This document shows, one piece after another, positions 25,047 through 35,968 of a DNA stretch of 64,000 nucleotides. Each line of letters starts with the position of its first letter. Position 1 is the first letter of the stretch. The notes under the pieces were generated by a model. It had not been told where the DNA came from. It worked only from the letters and a program-made list of their open reading frames with translations, and ran no database searches. This stretch comes from Ephemerocybe angulata (Eukaryota; Basidiomycota; Agaricomycetes; Agaricales; Psathyrellaceae): NCBI GenBank assembly GCA_013368325.1, contig JAACJK010000224.1, positions 124,001 to 188,000 on the forward strand, written 5' to 3'. The translations under genes were made by a program, and so were the position numbers.

Positions 25047-26747
25047 ATGAACATATGTCTCCAGGCCCCAGAAGTCCTCCAACTGATTTGCCAACAGCTA
25101 TCCAATGAATACTTCGGTCGACAATATCTGCTGGCGGCTGCATTGTCCTGCCGCGCCCTGCTAGAACCAGCACTCGACATGCTCTGGTATTCGTTGCCAT
25201 CCTTCAAGCCGATAGTAACTACCCTACCTGCCGATCTGTGGAAAGTTGAAAAAGAAGGGGGATCCACGTTTCGCAAATGGACTATTATGGTATGGCGACT
25301 TTGAAATCTGGAGCGTAGCTTGCGATTGCTGAGTCCTGACTGCTACACTTCTCAGGGGGTACGACGTGCTATCACTACGGACGACCTTGACCGATATATG
25401 ACCTATTATGCTCGTCGAGTACGCGAGGTCAACATTGGCGGTCTGAAGATAACCCTAACACCGGAAGCGTGGCACGGACTTCAGATGGCAACGAGCTGGA
25501 AACACGGAGCGTTGTCGCCTTTTGCTTATAAGGTCTCTTGGCCATTAACCGGAGGGGTGCAGTACGCGCTGCCAAGTGAGAACTTGAATCAGTCGTTGCC
25601 CTTTTTCTCGCTTTTCCTCGGACCAGATACGACCGTAGTCTACTTCACCTACGACTCGCGAGTCCCCATCCACGCCGCGTCAATCAGGAGCGCCTACAAG
25701 ATTCCGTCAAAACTCAAGATTCTCAGCCTTAACGATATTGATCGCTCAACTTCCGGACTAGTCTTTCTGGAAAATTACCTCCGTACTTCCTCTTGGGATC
25801 ACCTTGAAATCCTCAGGGTTCCCAACGTCACACCAAAATCCCTCGCACAACTCTCAACCCTCCCAGTCCTGGCCACCCTCGATTTATGGGATCTCTCGGG
25901 CATTCCACATCTATACACCTATTCCGACGATGATCTGGAGGCACCCCCAGAGCACATCTCCTCAATGTCGGGCGATGCATTTAGGTCCCTGAAAATATTG
26001 AAAGCTCGCTGCAAATCGACCTTCGAGTTTGAAGCTCTACTTCAACATGTGCCACCCCGCAACCAAGTTCATTCCCTCAAATGTCTTTTGGGCTCGATCC
26101 CTTCCTCTAGAGATATAGGATCTCTCTTCACCTCAATTCGCCTCCACTGCAATCCCGAAAGTCTACGGAAACTAGGGGTCCAAGTTTATGGTGATCCCGA
26201 AGTCGAAGAAGAATCACTGAAAGTAGAAGTAAACGAAGGCGTCAACCTTCGTCCCCTGCTCGATTTTGAAAAGCTAGAGACATTGTCTCTCAACTTGTCC
26301 ACCACCGGTATCAACCTAAACCCCGAGGATATCGACTACATCGTGGAATGTTTCCCCTCCCTCGTCAAGCTGAAGATAGATGCAAACACCTTCGACAGCA
26401 GGCTTCCCCTCATCGACCACAGCCATTTCTTGAAACTCATTTACGGACTCAAGCACTTGAGGAAGCTTGGCCTTCGCTTCAATGCTACGAACATCACTGG
26501 CGACGAGGACAGACCCGGGGCATTGTCCGAAGGCAAGGGCGAGGAAGAGAAGCACTCGGGGTCGCTGAAGATGCTATGGGTTGGGGACTCACCTATCTAC
26601 TCCTCCGACCGCGTTGCCAGCTTCCTCAAGAGACATTGCCCCGAGTTAGCAAGTTCAATCTACACTATCTACTTTGAGGAAGATCCTCCAGAAAGAATGC
26701 CTGTGATGGTGTACAAACGTCGGTGGGAAGCGGTGGAGACATCCTAG
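25047..26747 (+). CDS. F-box-like family protein, copy B (intact)
   Basis: The start at 25047 gives MNICLQAPEVLQLICQQL, then ALSCRALLEPALDMLWYSLP, an F-box-like helical start. One intron, 25290-25355 (GTATGG..CTCAG), falls where all paralogues have theirs, and exon 2 opens GVRRAITTDDLDRYMTYYAR. The body consists of leucine-rich beta/alpha repeats, with landmarks WHGLQMATSWKHGALSP, FFSLFLGPDTT, SIRLHCNPESLRKLGV, LVKLKIDANTFDSR and LRKLGLRFNATNITG. A variable linker leads to LWVGDSPIYSS and the terminal MPVMVYKRRWEAVETS. About 540 residues. F-box proteins normally bind Skp1 and present substrates to an SCF ubiquitin ligase; for this family that is inference. Confidence 0.88.
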
Positions 26748-27061
26748 TCCAGTATGTAGGGTATTCTAGTCTGTGCAACCTTTCTTTGTTAATTTCCTCT
26801 GGCATTTTAATCCCTTCTGCGCCTTGCCAACTCTGTAGAGTATCGTCTTGGTGTCGTTCCAACGTCGTTGTTACCCCTTACAGAGGCGTGACATTTAGTC
26901 ACCGAGCAGGATGATGTGACAAGACGCGAACCGTGACACGATCGTGAACGCGACTTTCTCCCCGACGACCATTTTCCTCTCCCAATCGCAACTAGGACAG
27001 CCTCAGGAAGCCTTCAATTCACCGAAATATGCCGCAACGTCGCCCCTCAGCCAAAACCGGG
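26748..27061. other. Intergenic region between copies B and C
   Basis: 314 bases; contains the promoter of copy C with several GTGACA/GTCAC words. An in-frame ATG at 27029 could extend copy C by 11 codons (MPQRRPSAKTG), matching the leader seen in copy A. Confidence 0.45.
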
Positions 27062-28772
27062 ATGAACCGATGCTTGCAAGCCCCGGAAATCCTTCAGCTA
27101 ATATGCTCCCAACTTCCAAACGACCGGCCTAGTGATAGGCAGAGGCTGCTAGCAGTTGCTCTGTCTTGCAGGGCCTTGCTGGAGCCCGCTCTGGATAGGC
27201 TATGGTTGAAGATACCTTCCTTCAGGCCAATTATGGCGACGTTGCCGACCGAGTTATGGAAGGTGGATAAGAAGGGGACAGGAACGAATCCATGGACAGT
27301 GTTGGTATGTCGCAATTAATCATTCGGTGCATTGCTTGAGCGTATTTACATTACTTCGTCTATAGGGTGTGCGTCGTGCCATCGTACCGACTGACCTGGA
27401 TCGTTATATGGCATACTATGCCCACCGAATCCGCGAAGTCGACATCGGCCTCTTGAAAGCTACGTTTTCATTGGAAGTTTGGCTCGGACTGCAAATGGCA
27501 ACGAGCTGGAAACACGGGGCGCTATCGCCTTCTGCTCAGAAAATCAACTGGGCCCTATCCGGATCGAAGCAGGCGGTCCTGTCGAAGGAGGTGTTGGACC
27601 AGGCGTTCCCTTTCTTCTCCCTCTTTATGGGCCCCAATACGTCCTATCTGTCCTTCACCTTTGCCTCAGACACGACTATTCACACAGCCTCGGTAAGAAG
27701 CGCGCCGGGTATCCCAAGCAGGTTGAAAGAGCTGCAACTTATCGACGTAGCCCCTGCTACTTTGGGACTGTCTTTCCTCACCAACTACCTCCGAACCACG
27801 TCTTGGAACAATCTCGAAATTCTGCGTATCGCCAACATATCGGCGGATGCCATATCTCACCTTTCGGCTCTGCCGAATGTTACCATCCTCGAGATCTGGA
27901 GTCTCAGAGACTTGCCTCGCCTCCACGTCTATTCCGACACGGATTGGAAGACCCCTCCTCCTCACGTTGAAGAGATGCCCAACACCGCCTTCCCGTCTCT
28001 TGAAACGCTTAACCTCATTTCTGGAAGCAGTGAAAGCATCGAAGCCTTTATACAGCATCTACCACCAGACAATTATCTCCATACTCTCCAGTGCACTGTC
28101 AACAGAGTCGAACCCAGCGGGGACGCCATGACATCCCTGCTTGCCTCTATTCGTCTCCACTGTGACCCTAAAAGCTTGCGAAAGCTCGTTCTCAAGACTG
28201 GCCCTCCACTACTCGCTTTTACACCGATCGAAGACCTAGAAATGCAACCAAACGAAGGCGTGAATCTGACCCCGCTTTCGGTCTTTGAAGAATTGGAAGA
28301 ACTTTCTCTCAATTTCCCAATCAATATAAATCTCCTTCCAGCTGATATTGACTTCATCGTCGAATCATTTCCACTGCTTGTGAAGCTGAAGGTCGACACG
28401 AACGTCTCCGATGCGGTGGTCGCCCGCCTGGATCATAACCATGTCTTACGGCTTCTTTACGATCTCCCCTTCTTGAAGAAACTCGGCCTTCGTTTCGATG
28501 CCACGCAAATTACGGGTGAAGAGATGATCCCAGCATCATCAATACACACTCGACCAGCGCCTTTGGAGAAAATATGGGTAGGCGATTCGCCGATCTACTC
28601 CCCGGAAGCTGTCATAAAGTTTCTCGAGAGGCACTGCCCGAACCTGAATCTCAACAAACTGGAGACCGTGCAACTCAACGAAGAATACTCTCATAGCGTG
28701 CCTGTGATGGTGTACAAACGCAGATGGATGGCCGTCCGAGACTCCACCATAGTAGACAGAGAGTCTCCCTAG
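27062..28772 (+). CDS. F-box-like family protein, copy C (intact)
   Basis: Start at 27062 (MNRCLQAPEILQLICSQLP) or the in-frame ATG at 27029. F-box-like segment ALSCRALLEPALDRLWLKIP. The intron runs from about 27304 to 27365, and exon 2 opens GVRRAIVPTDLDRYMAYYAH. Body landmarks are RIREVDIGLLKATF, FFSLFMGPNTSYLSF, LEKIWVGDSPIYSPEAV and MVYKRRWMAV, with a slightly longer C-terminal tail (RDSTIVDRESP). It is closest to copy A, sharing the leader and LKATF. The frame is unbroken. Confidence 0.87.
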
Positions 28773-29138
28773 GTGCACAATCCTGTTCCAGTACCGCTGT
28801 ACCGCCCACCAAAGCACTTACCATTGGCTAGATTACTGCCTACTTAGCCCATGAATAATTCAGCTTGATTCGCTTCATTTACCCCGCGTAGAACGTCCAC
28901 CCTGTAATTCCTCTCGTACCAACTCAGTAGTCTCCGCCAGTCTCCGTGCTGACCTTATCTCAAACTGGGAGTGCCGTTGAACTTGAGAAGTCGATGACCA
29001 GCGCTTATCAGAGCTAACCGTGGGAACCTCGTGCTTTTTCGCTGCCAATCAGACGCCAGCTGGTTCACTTGTTATTCCCTACCTGTTGCATGCCCCAAGC
29101 ACGAACCTCGGGAATCTAACGAACCGTCATTTTCAAGC
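28773..29138. other. Intergenic region between copies C and D
   Basis: 366 bases. The stretch from about 29000 resembles the upstream region of copy B. No gene. Confidence 0.45.
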
Positions 29139-31058
29139 ATGAACATATGTCTGCAGGCCCCGGAAATCCTTCAGCTGATCTGCGACCAGTTACCCTGCGA
29201 ATATAGGGATAGAAAGGATGTGCTTGCGGTTGCACTGTCCTGTCGCGCACTCCTAGAGCCAGCACTCAATAGGCTCTGGTACACACTACCGTCTTTCAAG
29301 CCCATAATGACAACCTTACCTGCCGGCCTGTGGAATGTGGAAAAGAAAGGAGGGCCAAATGTGTTCTCCAAATGGATGATTGTGGTACGGCCGACGCTAG
29401 GATTTAGTGCCGCGTGCGTGGTGACAATGCTCACACCAACTTCTCAGGGGTTACGACGTGCTATAACACCAACCGACTTGGACCGCTATATGGGCTTTTA
29501 TGCTCACCGAATACGCGAAGTCAGGCTTTGGAACTTGAGAATGATTTGGACACCAGAAGCTTGGCATGGACTTCAAATGGCGACAAACTGGAAGCACGGG
29601 GCACTGTCACCTTCTGCATTGAAGGTTTCCTGGGCATTAACCAAGGAGACGAACTTTACCCTGCCAGCCGATATGTTGGACCCGTCTTTCCCATTCTTTT
29701 CGCTCTTTTTAGGGCCGAGGACGACCTCAATCAGCTTCGACTACAACTCGGAAGTCCCCGTGCACGCCACGTCGATCGGAAGCGCCAAAAACATTCCATC
29801 TGCGTTGAAGGAACTCAGGCTCAATAATATCAATCGAACAGCCTCCGGACTACTTTTCCTTGGAAACCACATCCGCTCTTCCTCTTGGGACCGCCTTGAG
29901 ACCCTCAAGATCCCCAATATCCCACCTGGAACCCTCGCGCAGCTCTCGACTCTCCCATGTTTGGCCACCCTCGAAGTATGGAGCCTTTCAGGTATCCCAC
30001 TACTGCACAGGTACTTCAAGAGAGATTTGGCGGCATCCCCAGCCCATCTCTCTACAATCTCGAGCAATGCATTTAGGCCGCTGAAAGTCTTGAGGATTCG
30101 CGGCGTGAAGACCTCGGATTTCGAAGCTTTGCTCCAACAACTACCGCCCTGCAACCAGATCCACACTCTCAAGTGCACTTTGGACTCGATCCCCTCCTCT
30201 AGAAACATGAAAGCACTTCTTGTCTCGATTCGGCTTCACTGCAATCCCGCAAGTCTTCGGAAAGTGGGAATCCATGTTTTTATTGCCGACGTCGTTCCTC
30301 AAGAAGAAGGTGTGAAGGCACAGGTAAACGCGGGGATTGATCTTGGTCCTCTACTCGATTTTGCGAAGCTAGAGACGTTGTCTCTCAACTTGTCCACCAC
30401 CGGCGTCAACCTAGATCCTAACGATATCGATCACATCGTGGAATCTTTCCCTTCCCTCGTCAAGTTGAAGATTGACGCGGAGACCTTTGATAGCAGGGTT
30501 CCATGCATCGACCACAACCATGTCTTGCAGCTCCTTTACGGACTCAAGGACCTGAGGAAGCTTGGGCTTCGATTCAATGCGACGAATATTACTGGACGTG
30601 AGGAAATACCTGGGGGGTCGTCCGAGGACGAGGAAGATGAAGACGATGACAGGGGGGATGGTGAAGACGACGACGAGAATGAGGAAGGTGGAGACGAGGA
30701 AGAAGAAGAGGAGGAAGGGGGGGAAGAGAAAGAGGAAGGGGAGGAAGGAGAAGAGGAAGAGGAAGAGGGCGATGATGATGTTGAGGAAGAGGGCGAAGAC
30801 CAAGAGGAGGAGGACGACGAAGACGAAACCGAAACCGAAGATAAAAGCAAGAAACCGGCGCCCTTGAAGACTTTCTGGGTAGGAGACTCACCCATCTACT
30901 CGCCAAAAGCTGTGGCCAGTTTCTTCAAAAAGCATTGTCCGAAGCTATCGGTAGGGTCGTCCCTGCACACTATCTACTTTGACGATGATCCTCCGGAAAC
31001 AATGCCCGTGATGGTGTACAAACGTCGGTGGGAAGCGGTGTCTAGCTACATGGATTAG
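29139..31058 (+). CDS. F-box-like family protein, copy D, with acidic expansion
   Basis: The start at 29139 gives MNICLQAPEILQLICDQLP; the frame is open further upstream to 29031, but the family start is here. The intron 29385-29447 (GTACGG..CTCAG, 63 nt) has no in-frame stop and is a multiple of three. Retention would therefore add 21 residues without breaking the frame. Exon 2 opens GLRRAITPTDLDRYMGFYAH. The body aligns throughout with copy B. Between NATNITG and LKTFWVGDSPIYSP it carries a run of about 75 mostly Glu/Asp residues (30625-30846) that B has only as a short acidic linker. It ends MPVMVYKRRWEAVSSYMD. Confidence 0.88.
   Translation: MNICLQAPEILQLICDQLPCEYRDRKDVLAVALSCRALLEPALNRLWYTLPSFKPIMTTLPAGLWNVEKKGGPNVFSKWMIVVRPTLGFSAACVVTMLTPTSQGLRRAITPTDLDRYMGFYAHRIREVRLWNLRMIWTPEAWHGLQMATNWKHGALSPSALKVSWALTKETNFTLPADMLDPSFPFFSLFLGPRTTSISFDYNSEVPVHATSIGSAKNIPSALKELRLNNINRTASGLLFLGNHIRSSSWDRLETLKIPNIPPGTLAQLSTLPCLATLEVWSLSGIPLLHRYFKRDLAASPAHLSTISSNAFRPLKVLRIRGVKTSDFEALLQQLPPCNQIHTLKCTLDSIPSSRNMKALLVSIRLHCNPASLRKVGIHVFIADVVPQEEGVKAQVNAGIDLGPLLDFAKLETLSLNLSTTGVNLDPNDIDHIVESFPSLVKLKIDAETFDSRVPCIDHNHVLQLLYGLKDLRKLGLRFNATNITGREEIPGGSSEDEEDEDDDRGDGEDDDENEEGGDEEEEEEEGGEEKEEGEEGEEEEEEGDDDVEEEGEDQEEEDDEDETETEDKSKKPAPLKTFWVGDSPIYSPKAVASFFKKHCPKLSVGSSLHTIYFDDDPPETMPVMVYKRRWEAVSSYMD
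30625..30846 (+). repeat. Acidic GAG/GAC-rich low-complexity tract in copy D
   Basis: Purine-rich trinucleotide-like sequence encoding almost only Glu, Asp and Gly. It sits at the family's most variable linker, which suggests replication-slippage expansion in frame. Confidence 0.85.
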
Positions 31059-31316
31059 TGCTTGGCTTTCTTCAAAAGATGAACGAGCTTTGAGTAGGCA
31101 AGCATGCGACTTGCTTTCTGCTCCCATCCACAATATATCGGTGGCTTGATGACCTTCATGAATATGATTTGGCGGTAGCCCGTGGGAACGTGGCTTTCCC
31201 AGTCGTCGCGTCGACGCGTCTCGAACTCAGACCGTTCCCATCACCCACCACTCAAGCGTGGTCTGGCGCACCTGGTGTGTGTATAAGAATACCCTCCTCA
31301 TCCACAGTCCACCACC

Positions 31317-33397
31317 ATGAATCGATGCCTGCAAATCCCCGAAATTCTGCAACTAATTTGCAACCAGCTTCCATACAACCGGAGCAGCGAGAGGCAGACG
31401 CTCCTGGCGGTGGCTCTATCCTGCCGTGCCTTGCTCGAACCAGGGCTGGATAGGCTGTGGTATAGGATTCAGTTCTTCAAACCTATACTTACGATTTTAC
31501 CATCCGACTTGTGGAAGATTGAAAAGAAGGTTGGGCAGAAGAAAGAAACCAAGTTTACTGTCCTGGTATGTTTTATATTTTCAACCTCGGTCGCTCAAAT
31601 ACTGTGATATATGGTTTTCTGACCGTGTCTCTATTGAATAGGGCCTGCGCCGCGCAATCACGTCGGCCGACCTTCACCGCTACCTGTCCTACTACGCCCC
31701 AAGAATCCGCGAGGTCGACATCGGCGTCCTGAAGCGTACGTTCTCTCTGGAATCTTGGCAAGCTTTGCAGATCGCGACGAAATGGGAACATGGGGCTCTA
31801 TCACCTTTCGCTTACAAGGTTGTTTGGCCAATGAACCCGGCGACACAGCCGGTACTATCAACGGAGGCCGTGGATCAGGCGTTTCCTTACTTCTCGCTCT
31901 TTCTTGGGCCAAGAGCGACCTGTCTTCATTTCACCTTTGTCTGCCACATCCCTATCCATGCGACATCTATGGAAAGTGTCCCGCACATCCCGTTGGTGGC
32001 CAAATAACTCCAGATTGCGGTAAGCGGATGCTGCGAACCACACGGGCAGCCTCTATCACTAGGTGCCTCAAGTCCTTCACCTGGGAGAACCTTGAAGTCC
32101 TCCGCGTAACAATGCTTTCGGTGGACACTATTTCCCACATCTCGACTCTTCCACGTCTCACTTATCTTGACTTATGGGACCAGAAAAGGCTGCCAATTCG
32201 CTACGTCTACGAGTGGCCAAAAGACGTTGAGGAACCTCCAGCTCACTTCACCGCCATGTCCGCCACGGCATTCCCTTCCCTCAGGTCGTTGAAGATAACA
32301 GGCGACATCCATGCCGTCGAAGCCTTTGTCCAGCAGCTCCCTCCAAACAACCGTCTCCACACTTTCAAATGCGCTCTGAACCTGGACCCAGGCGACTTGG
32401 CGAGCTTGCTCATCACGATTCGCCTCCACTGCCACGTCGACCATCTGCGAAAGATTGTCATCAAACCGTGCATTTTGTCCCCCCTCCGAGAGAATCTTCA
32501 GTCACCCGGCATGATCTTGGCATTGACATCGGCTGCATTCTCGACTTCACGAATCTGGAAACTTTGGCTATCAACCTTCGAAAGACAACAGTCAACCTTG
32601 GCGAGCACGATATCGTGAATATCTCAAAAAGCTTTCCCCAACTTCGGAAGCTCAAGATCGATACCGATGTCCATGACAGCAGGATCCCTCTCATCGACCA
32701 CGAAGATCTTCTGAATCTGATATACCGCTGTGCGCACTTGAAAAAGCTCGGCCTCCGTTTCGACGCGACACGAATCACAGGAGAGGAGAAAGCCCCCAAG
32801 GAATACACCAAACCGACAGTTCTAGAGAAGCTATGGGTCGGCGACTCACCCATCTATTGGCCGAAAGGAATCGCGAAGGTTTTCGAGGCTCACTGTCCCA
32901 ATCTGCGAGGCCAAAACATCACACTGCGTGGGTGGTGCGCTATTTCAGGAGAAAATAACGTGTAAATACTGTGTAAATACTCGAAGTATTTGTACATTAT
33001 TTCTATAAGAAGTAGCCTGTAAATATGGATTTCATATTTCTAACCTATTTCAAGCCAGAAATACCGATGTATATACGCAATCCACTTCCCACTTTGAGCA
33101 CAGAAACCCAACAAATCATGTTCAGTATTTACCTACTATTCTGGGGGCAAAATATGGTAAGAATAACGTTATGATTTCTCCAGACTACTTCATCCGGAAA
33201 TAGGGTGGAAATATATTGGCTATTTCCATGATATTTCTACCGTATTTTCGGTAGAAATATGCGACCATGCACGCAGTGTCATCCTCGTTACTCTCCGAGA
33301 AAAGTTCTCAGATACCACACCTATAATGCTTTATCAGCGGCGCTGGAACATGACCAAAGATCTTCTTCGTTCCGCTGCAGTCCTCGCCGAATTGTGA
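31317..33397 (+). pseudogene. F-box-like family protein, copy E, multiply disrupted
   Basis: Exon 1 (MNRCLQIPEILQLICNQLP) and the intron look normal, and exon 2 starts GLRRAITSADLHRYLSYYAP. The lesions relative to copy G are four. There is a nonsense TAA at 32005, at the codon where G has CAA. A net gain of about 8 nt lies just after it. A net loss of 1 nt falls near 32480-32510. The fourth is a 357-bp transposon insertion at 32922. Between lesions the sequence still matches G closely, for example LKSFTWENLEVLRV, EDLLNLIYRCAHLKKLGLRF and LEKLWVGDSPIYWPKGIA. The tail after the transposon reads TTPIMLYQRRWNMTKDLL and ends with TGA at 33397. Confidence 0.9.
32922..33278. mobile_element. 357-bp CACTG-ended MITE (CACTA/EnSpm-like) inside copy E
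   Basis: The ends are imperfect inverted repeats: CACTGCGTGGGTGGTGCGC at the left and the complement of CACTGCGTGCATGGTCGC at the right. The first nine bases match exactly. A 3-bp target duplication TCA is present at 32919-32921 and 33279-33281. CACTR ends and a 3-bp duplication are the hallmarks of the CACTA superfamily. The interior is AT-rich with subterminal GTAAATA/GTAGAAATAT words and has no coding sequence. Removing it with one TCA restores the copy G tail GQNIILV.LREKFSDTT. Confidence 0.85.
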
Positions 33398-34169
33398 CTT
33401 CAGCTTCGGGTCGCAAGCAGCCCCTGCCTTGCTATATATGCTCAATGTCACGATAAAATATATAAGCGAATTGGACTAGATTGGACTGCATGAGATTTGC
33501 AATGTCACATGTAAGGGTTCCTTCGGCAACCAGAATACGAGCGTATTCTCATTTTGATCCAAATACCAACAATTCCCATGGTCCACATCTGGCTGCCTGT
33601 CCGACAGGGCGATGATGGAAGAGAGGCAGATGCGTCGGCGGATCCCGCCCTGACAGCTACGGGGAGGGTATGCTCGCTGTTGATGACAGCGACAACGACT
33701 CAAAAGGATTACTTTTTCTCGAGTTCCTGTACTATACGGGGCTGTAATAGCAGGGCACTATTGAGGTGTAAACCAGGGGATAAAAAAGAATAATGTTCAA
33801 ATCATTAGCTGAAGGTCGGGCATCGACAAAGGCAATGAGCGCGGGGCCCGACGTCGACGATCAGCATTGGTGGGCGCTGCCTTCCCCTCCCGCATCAGAC
33901 AAGGTCGTGCCGTGTTTGCGTTACCATTTCGTTTCCACGGCCTTGTGTGAATTGTTGGTATTTGGATCAAAATGAGAATACGCTCGTATTCTGGTTGCCG
34001 AAGGAACCCTAATATACTATGCTTCAGGCCGAAGAAAAGCGAAAGCACGCGCTTCATACCAATACACCTTATGAGTTGGAAAGCCAGCAAAACGCGTTAT
34101 TAATCTCCTTTCCTCAGGACAACCTCATCTTCTGCGTAGCTTCTTCGCGTTGCCAAACACTATAGAGTA
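33398..34169. other. Region downstream of copy E, homologous to the 3' flank of copy G
   Basis: Apart from the MITE at 33515-34009, this sequence resembles 38321-38620 downstream of copy G. Shared words include GCTCAATGTCA, ATATATAA.CGAATTG, GAAAAG.GAAAGCACGCGC and ACCAATACA. The duplicated unit was therefore larger than the gene. Confidence 0.65.
33515..34009. mobile_element. 495-bp Harbinger/Tourist-like MITE with perfect 61-bp inverted repeats
   Basis: Left end 33515-33575 (GGGTTCCTTCGGCAACCAG...) is the exact reverse complement of 33949-34009. The flanking TAA at 33512-33514 and 34010-34012 is the 3-bp TWA duplication of PIF/Harbinger elements. The empty site can be seen in the homologous flank of copy G. 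Within each inverted repeat there is a small palindrome (AATACG-AG-CGTATT). No transposase is inside. Identical ends suggest recent insertion or conversion. Confidence 0.88.
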
Positions 34170-35847
34170 TTACCCCGACCTGAGCCTAAGGATTGCCTTG
34201 GCGTTGTTCCAACGTCGTTGGTACATCATTATGGCCGTGCTTTCTGGATATTTCTCGTGCAGGTCAGCAAGGAGGATATTTTGACTTGGTAGATTCGGGC
34301 AGTGAGTCTTGAAGAAGCTCGCGATGTTTTCTGGGGAATAGGCGGGTGAATCACCCACCCACAGCTTCTCTAGAATTGTCGGCTTGTCGAACAAACCAGG
34401 GGCTTCCTCTTCCCCAGTGATTTGCGTCGCATTGAAACGAAGGCCCAGTTTTTTCAAGTGCCCGCAATCGTAGATCAAGTTCAGCAGGTGATGGTGGGTG
34501 ATGAGAGGGATCCTGCTGTCATGAATGTCGGTGTCGATCTTGAGCTTTCGAATTTGGGGAAAGGCCTTTGAAATAGTTCGAACATCTGCGTCGGTAAGGT
34601 TTACTGTTGTCTCTGGTAGATTGATCGTCAGGGTCTCCAACTTCGTGAAACCGAGGATGGGGTGAAGGTCGATGCCCTCGTCATGCGCGATAGTTTCGTA
34701 TTCTTCCGTAGGGAGGGCAGAAGGGCCCACTTTGACGACGAGCTTTCGTAGGTGGCCAACATGGCAGTGGATGCGAACCGTCCTGAGAAGTTTCTTCAGG
34801 CCATTCACATCCATATCCGACGGGTCCGATTCAAGGATACATTTCAGGGTATGGAGTTGATTGGTTGGAGGGATTTTCTGGACAAAGGCTTCAACTACTT
34901 GGACATCGGCAACTATCTTCAATGTCCCGAGGGATGGAAATGCCGTAGCGGACATAGCAGCGAGGTGAGCTTGGCGTGTGGGGAGGCGCGAAAGCCCTTT
35001 TAGGTTCCATACATCGAGAGTGGCAAGGCGTGGAAGGGCGGAAATATGAGAGATAGCTTCTGCCGAAAGGTTTGCGACGCGTAGGACTTCGAGATTTTCC
35101 CAGGTGAAAGACTTGAGGTAATTGCCGACGAAAATCGTAGTTGAGGGCCCGGTAACCTTGAGCTTCAGTTCTTTGAGAGAGGATGGAATGTTCAATGTTG
35201 GGTGCACTCCTAATTGAGGTGACCTGAATCGGAACGTCGCTTCCAAGGGTAAAGTGCAGGCAGGTCGCCTTTGGTCCAAGAAAGAGTGAGAAGAACGGAA
35301 AGGCCTGGTTCAAAGCCTCCTTCGATAGGACTGTCTGAGTTGCCGCCGCCATAGACCAGGCAATTTTGTGAGCAAAAGGTGATAGAGCCCCATGCTCCCA
35401 GTTCGTCGCGAGATGCAATCCCTGCCAAGCTTCTGGCGAGAATGTCCGGTCCAGGACGCTGATGTCGACCTCACGTATTCTTCGGGCGTAGTAGGATTTG
35501 TAACGAACGAGGTCGGCGGACGTGATTGCACGGCGTAGGCCCTATGCGATTTCGACAGTCAGCGAATTATAGCTTAAGCTTAACCCAAGGTCGGTACATA
35601 CCAGAACAACAAACTTGATTGCATTAGGCCCAACCTTCTTTTCTACGGTCCACAGGTCGGATGGTAAGGTCGCAATCAGAGGCCTGAAGGACTGTATTCT
35701 GAACCACAATCTTTCCAGTGCTGGCTCCCGCCAGGCGCGACAGGACAGCGCAACGGCCAGCAGCCTCTGTCTGTCGCTGGTCCCTTCAATCGGAAGCTGT
35801 TCACATATTAGCTGCAATATTTCGGGGGTCTCCAGACACCGATTCAT
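34170..35847 (-). pseudogene. F-box-like family protein, copy F, one frameshift
   Basis: Start at 35847 (MNRCLETPEILQLICEQLP); intron of normal size and position; exon 2 opens GLRRAITSADLVRYKSYYAR. The frame runs to SIRSAPNI and breaks at 35187-35200, where the 7-bp word AATGTTC/AATGTTG is duplicated in tandem (plus-strand reading). Dropping seven bases restores NIPSSLKELKLKV and the rest, down to IMMYQRRWNNAKAILRLRSG. There is no other lesion. The alternative is a functional shorter protein starting after the break, or a sequencing error in a duplicated 7-mer. It belongs to the E/F/G subgroup (LKSFTWENLEVLRV). Confidence 0.82.
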
Positions 35848-35968
35848 GGTGGTGATTGGTCAAAAAGCTGCCTCGGTGGGGCTCGGGAACGCGATTAATC
35901 GCGTCGCAGTCCAAGTTACTCAGGCGCGTGCATCCCGAGTTTGTCTCACGAAAATCAGGGTTCCCGCG

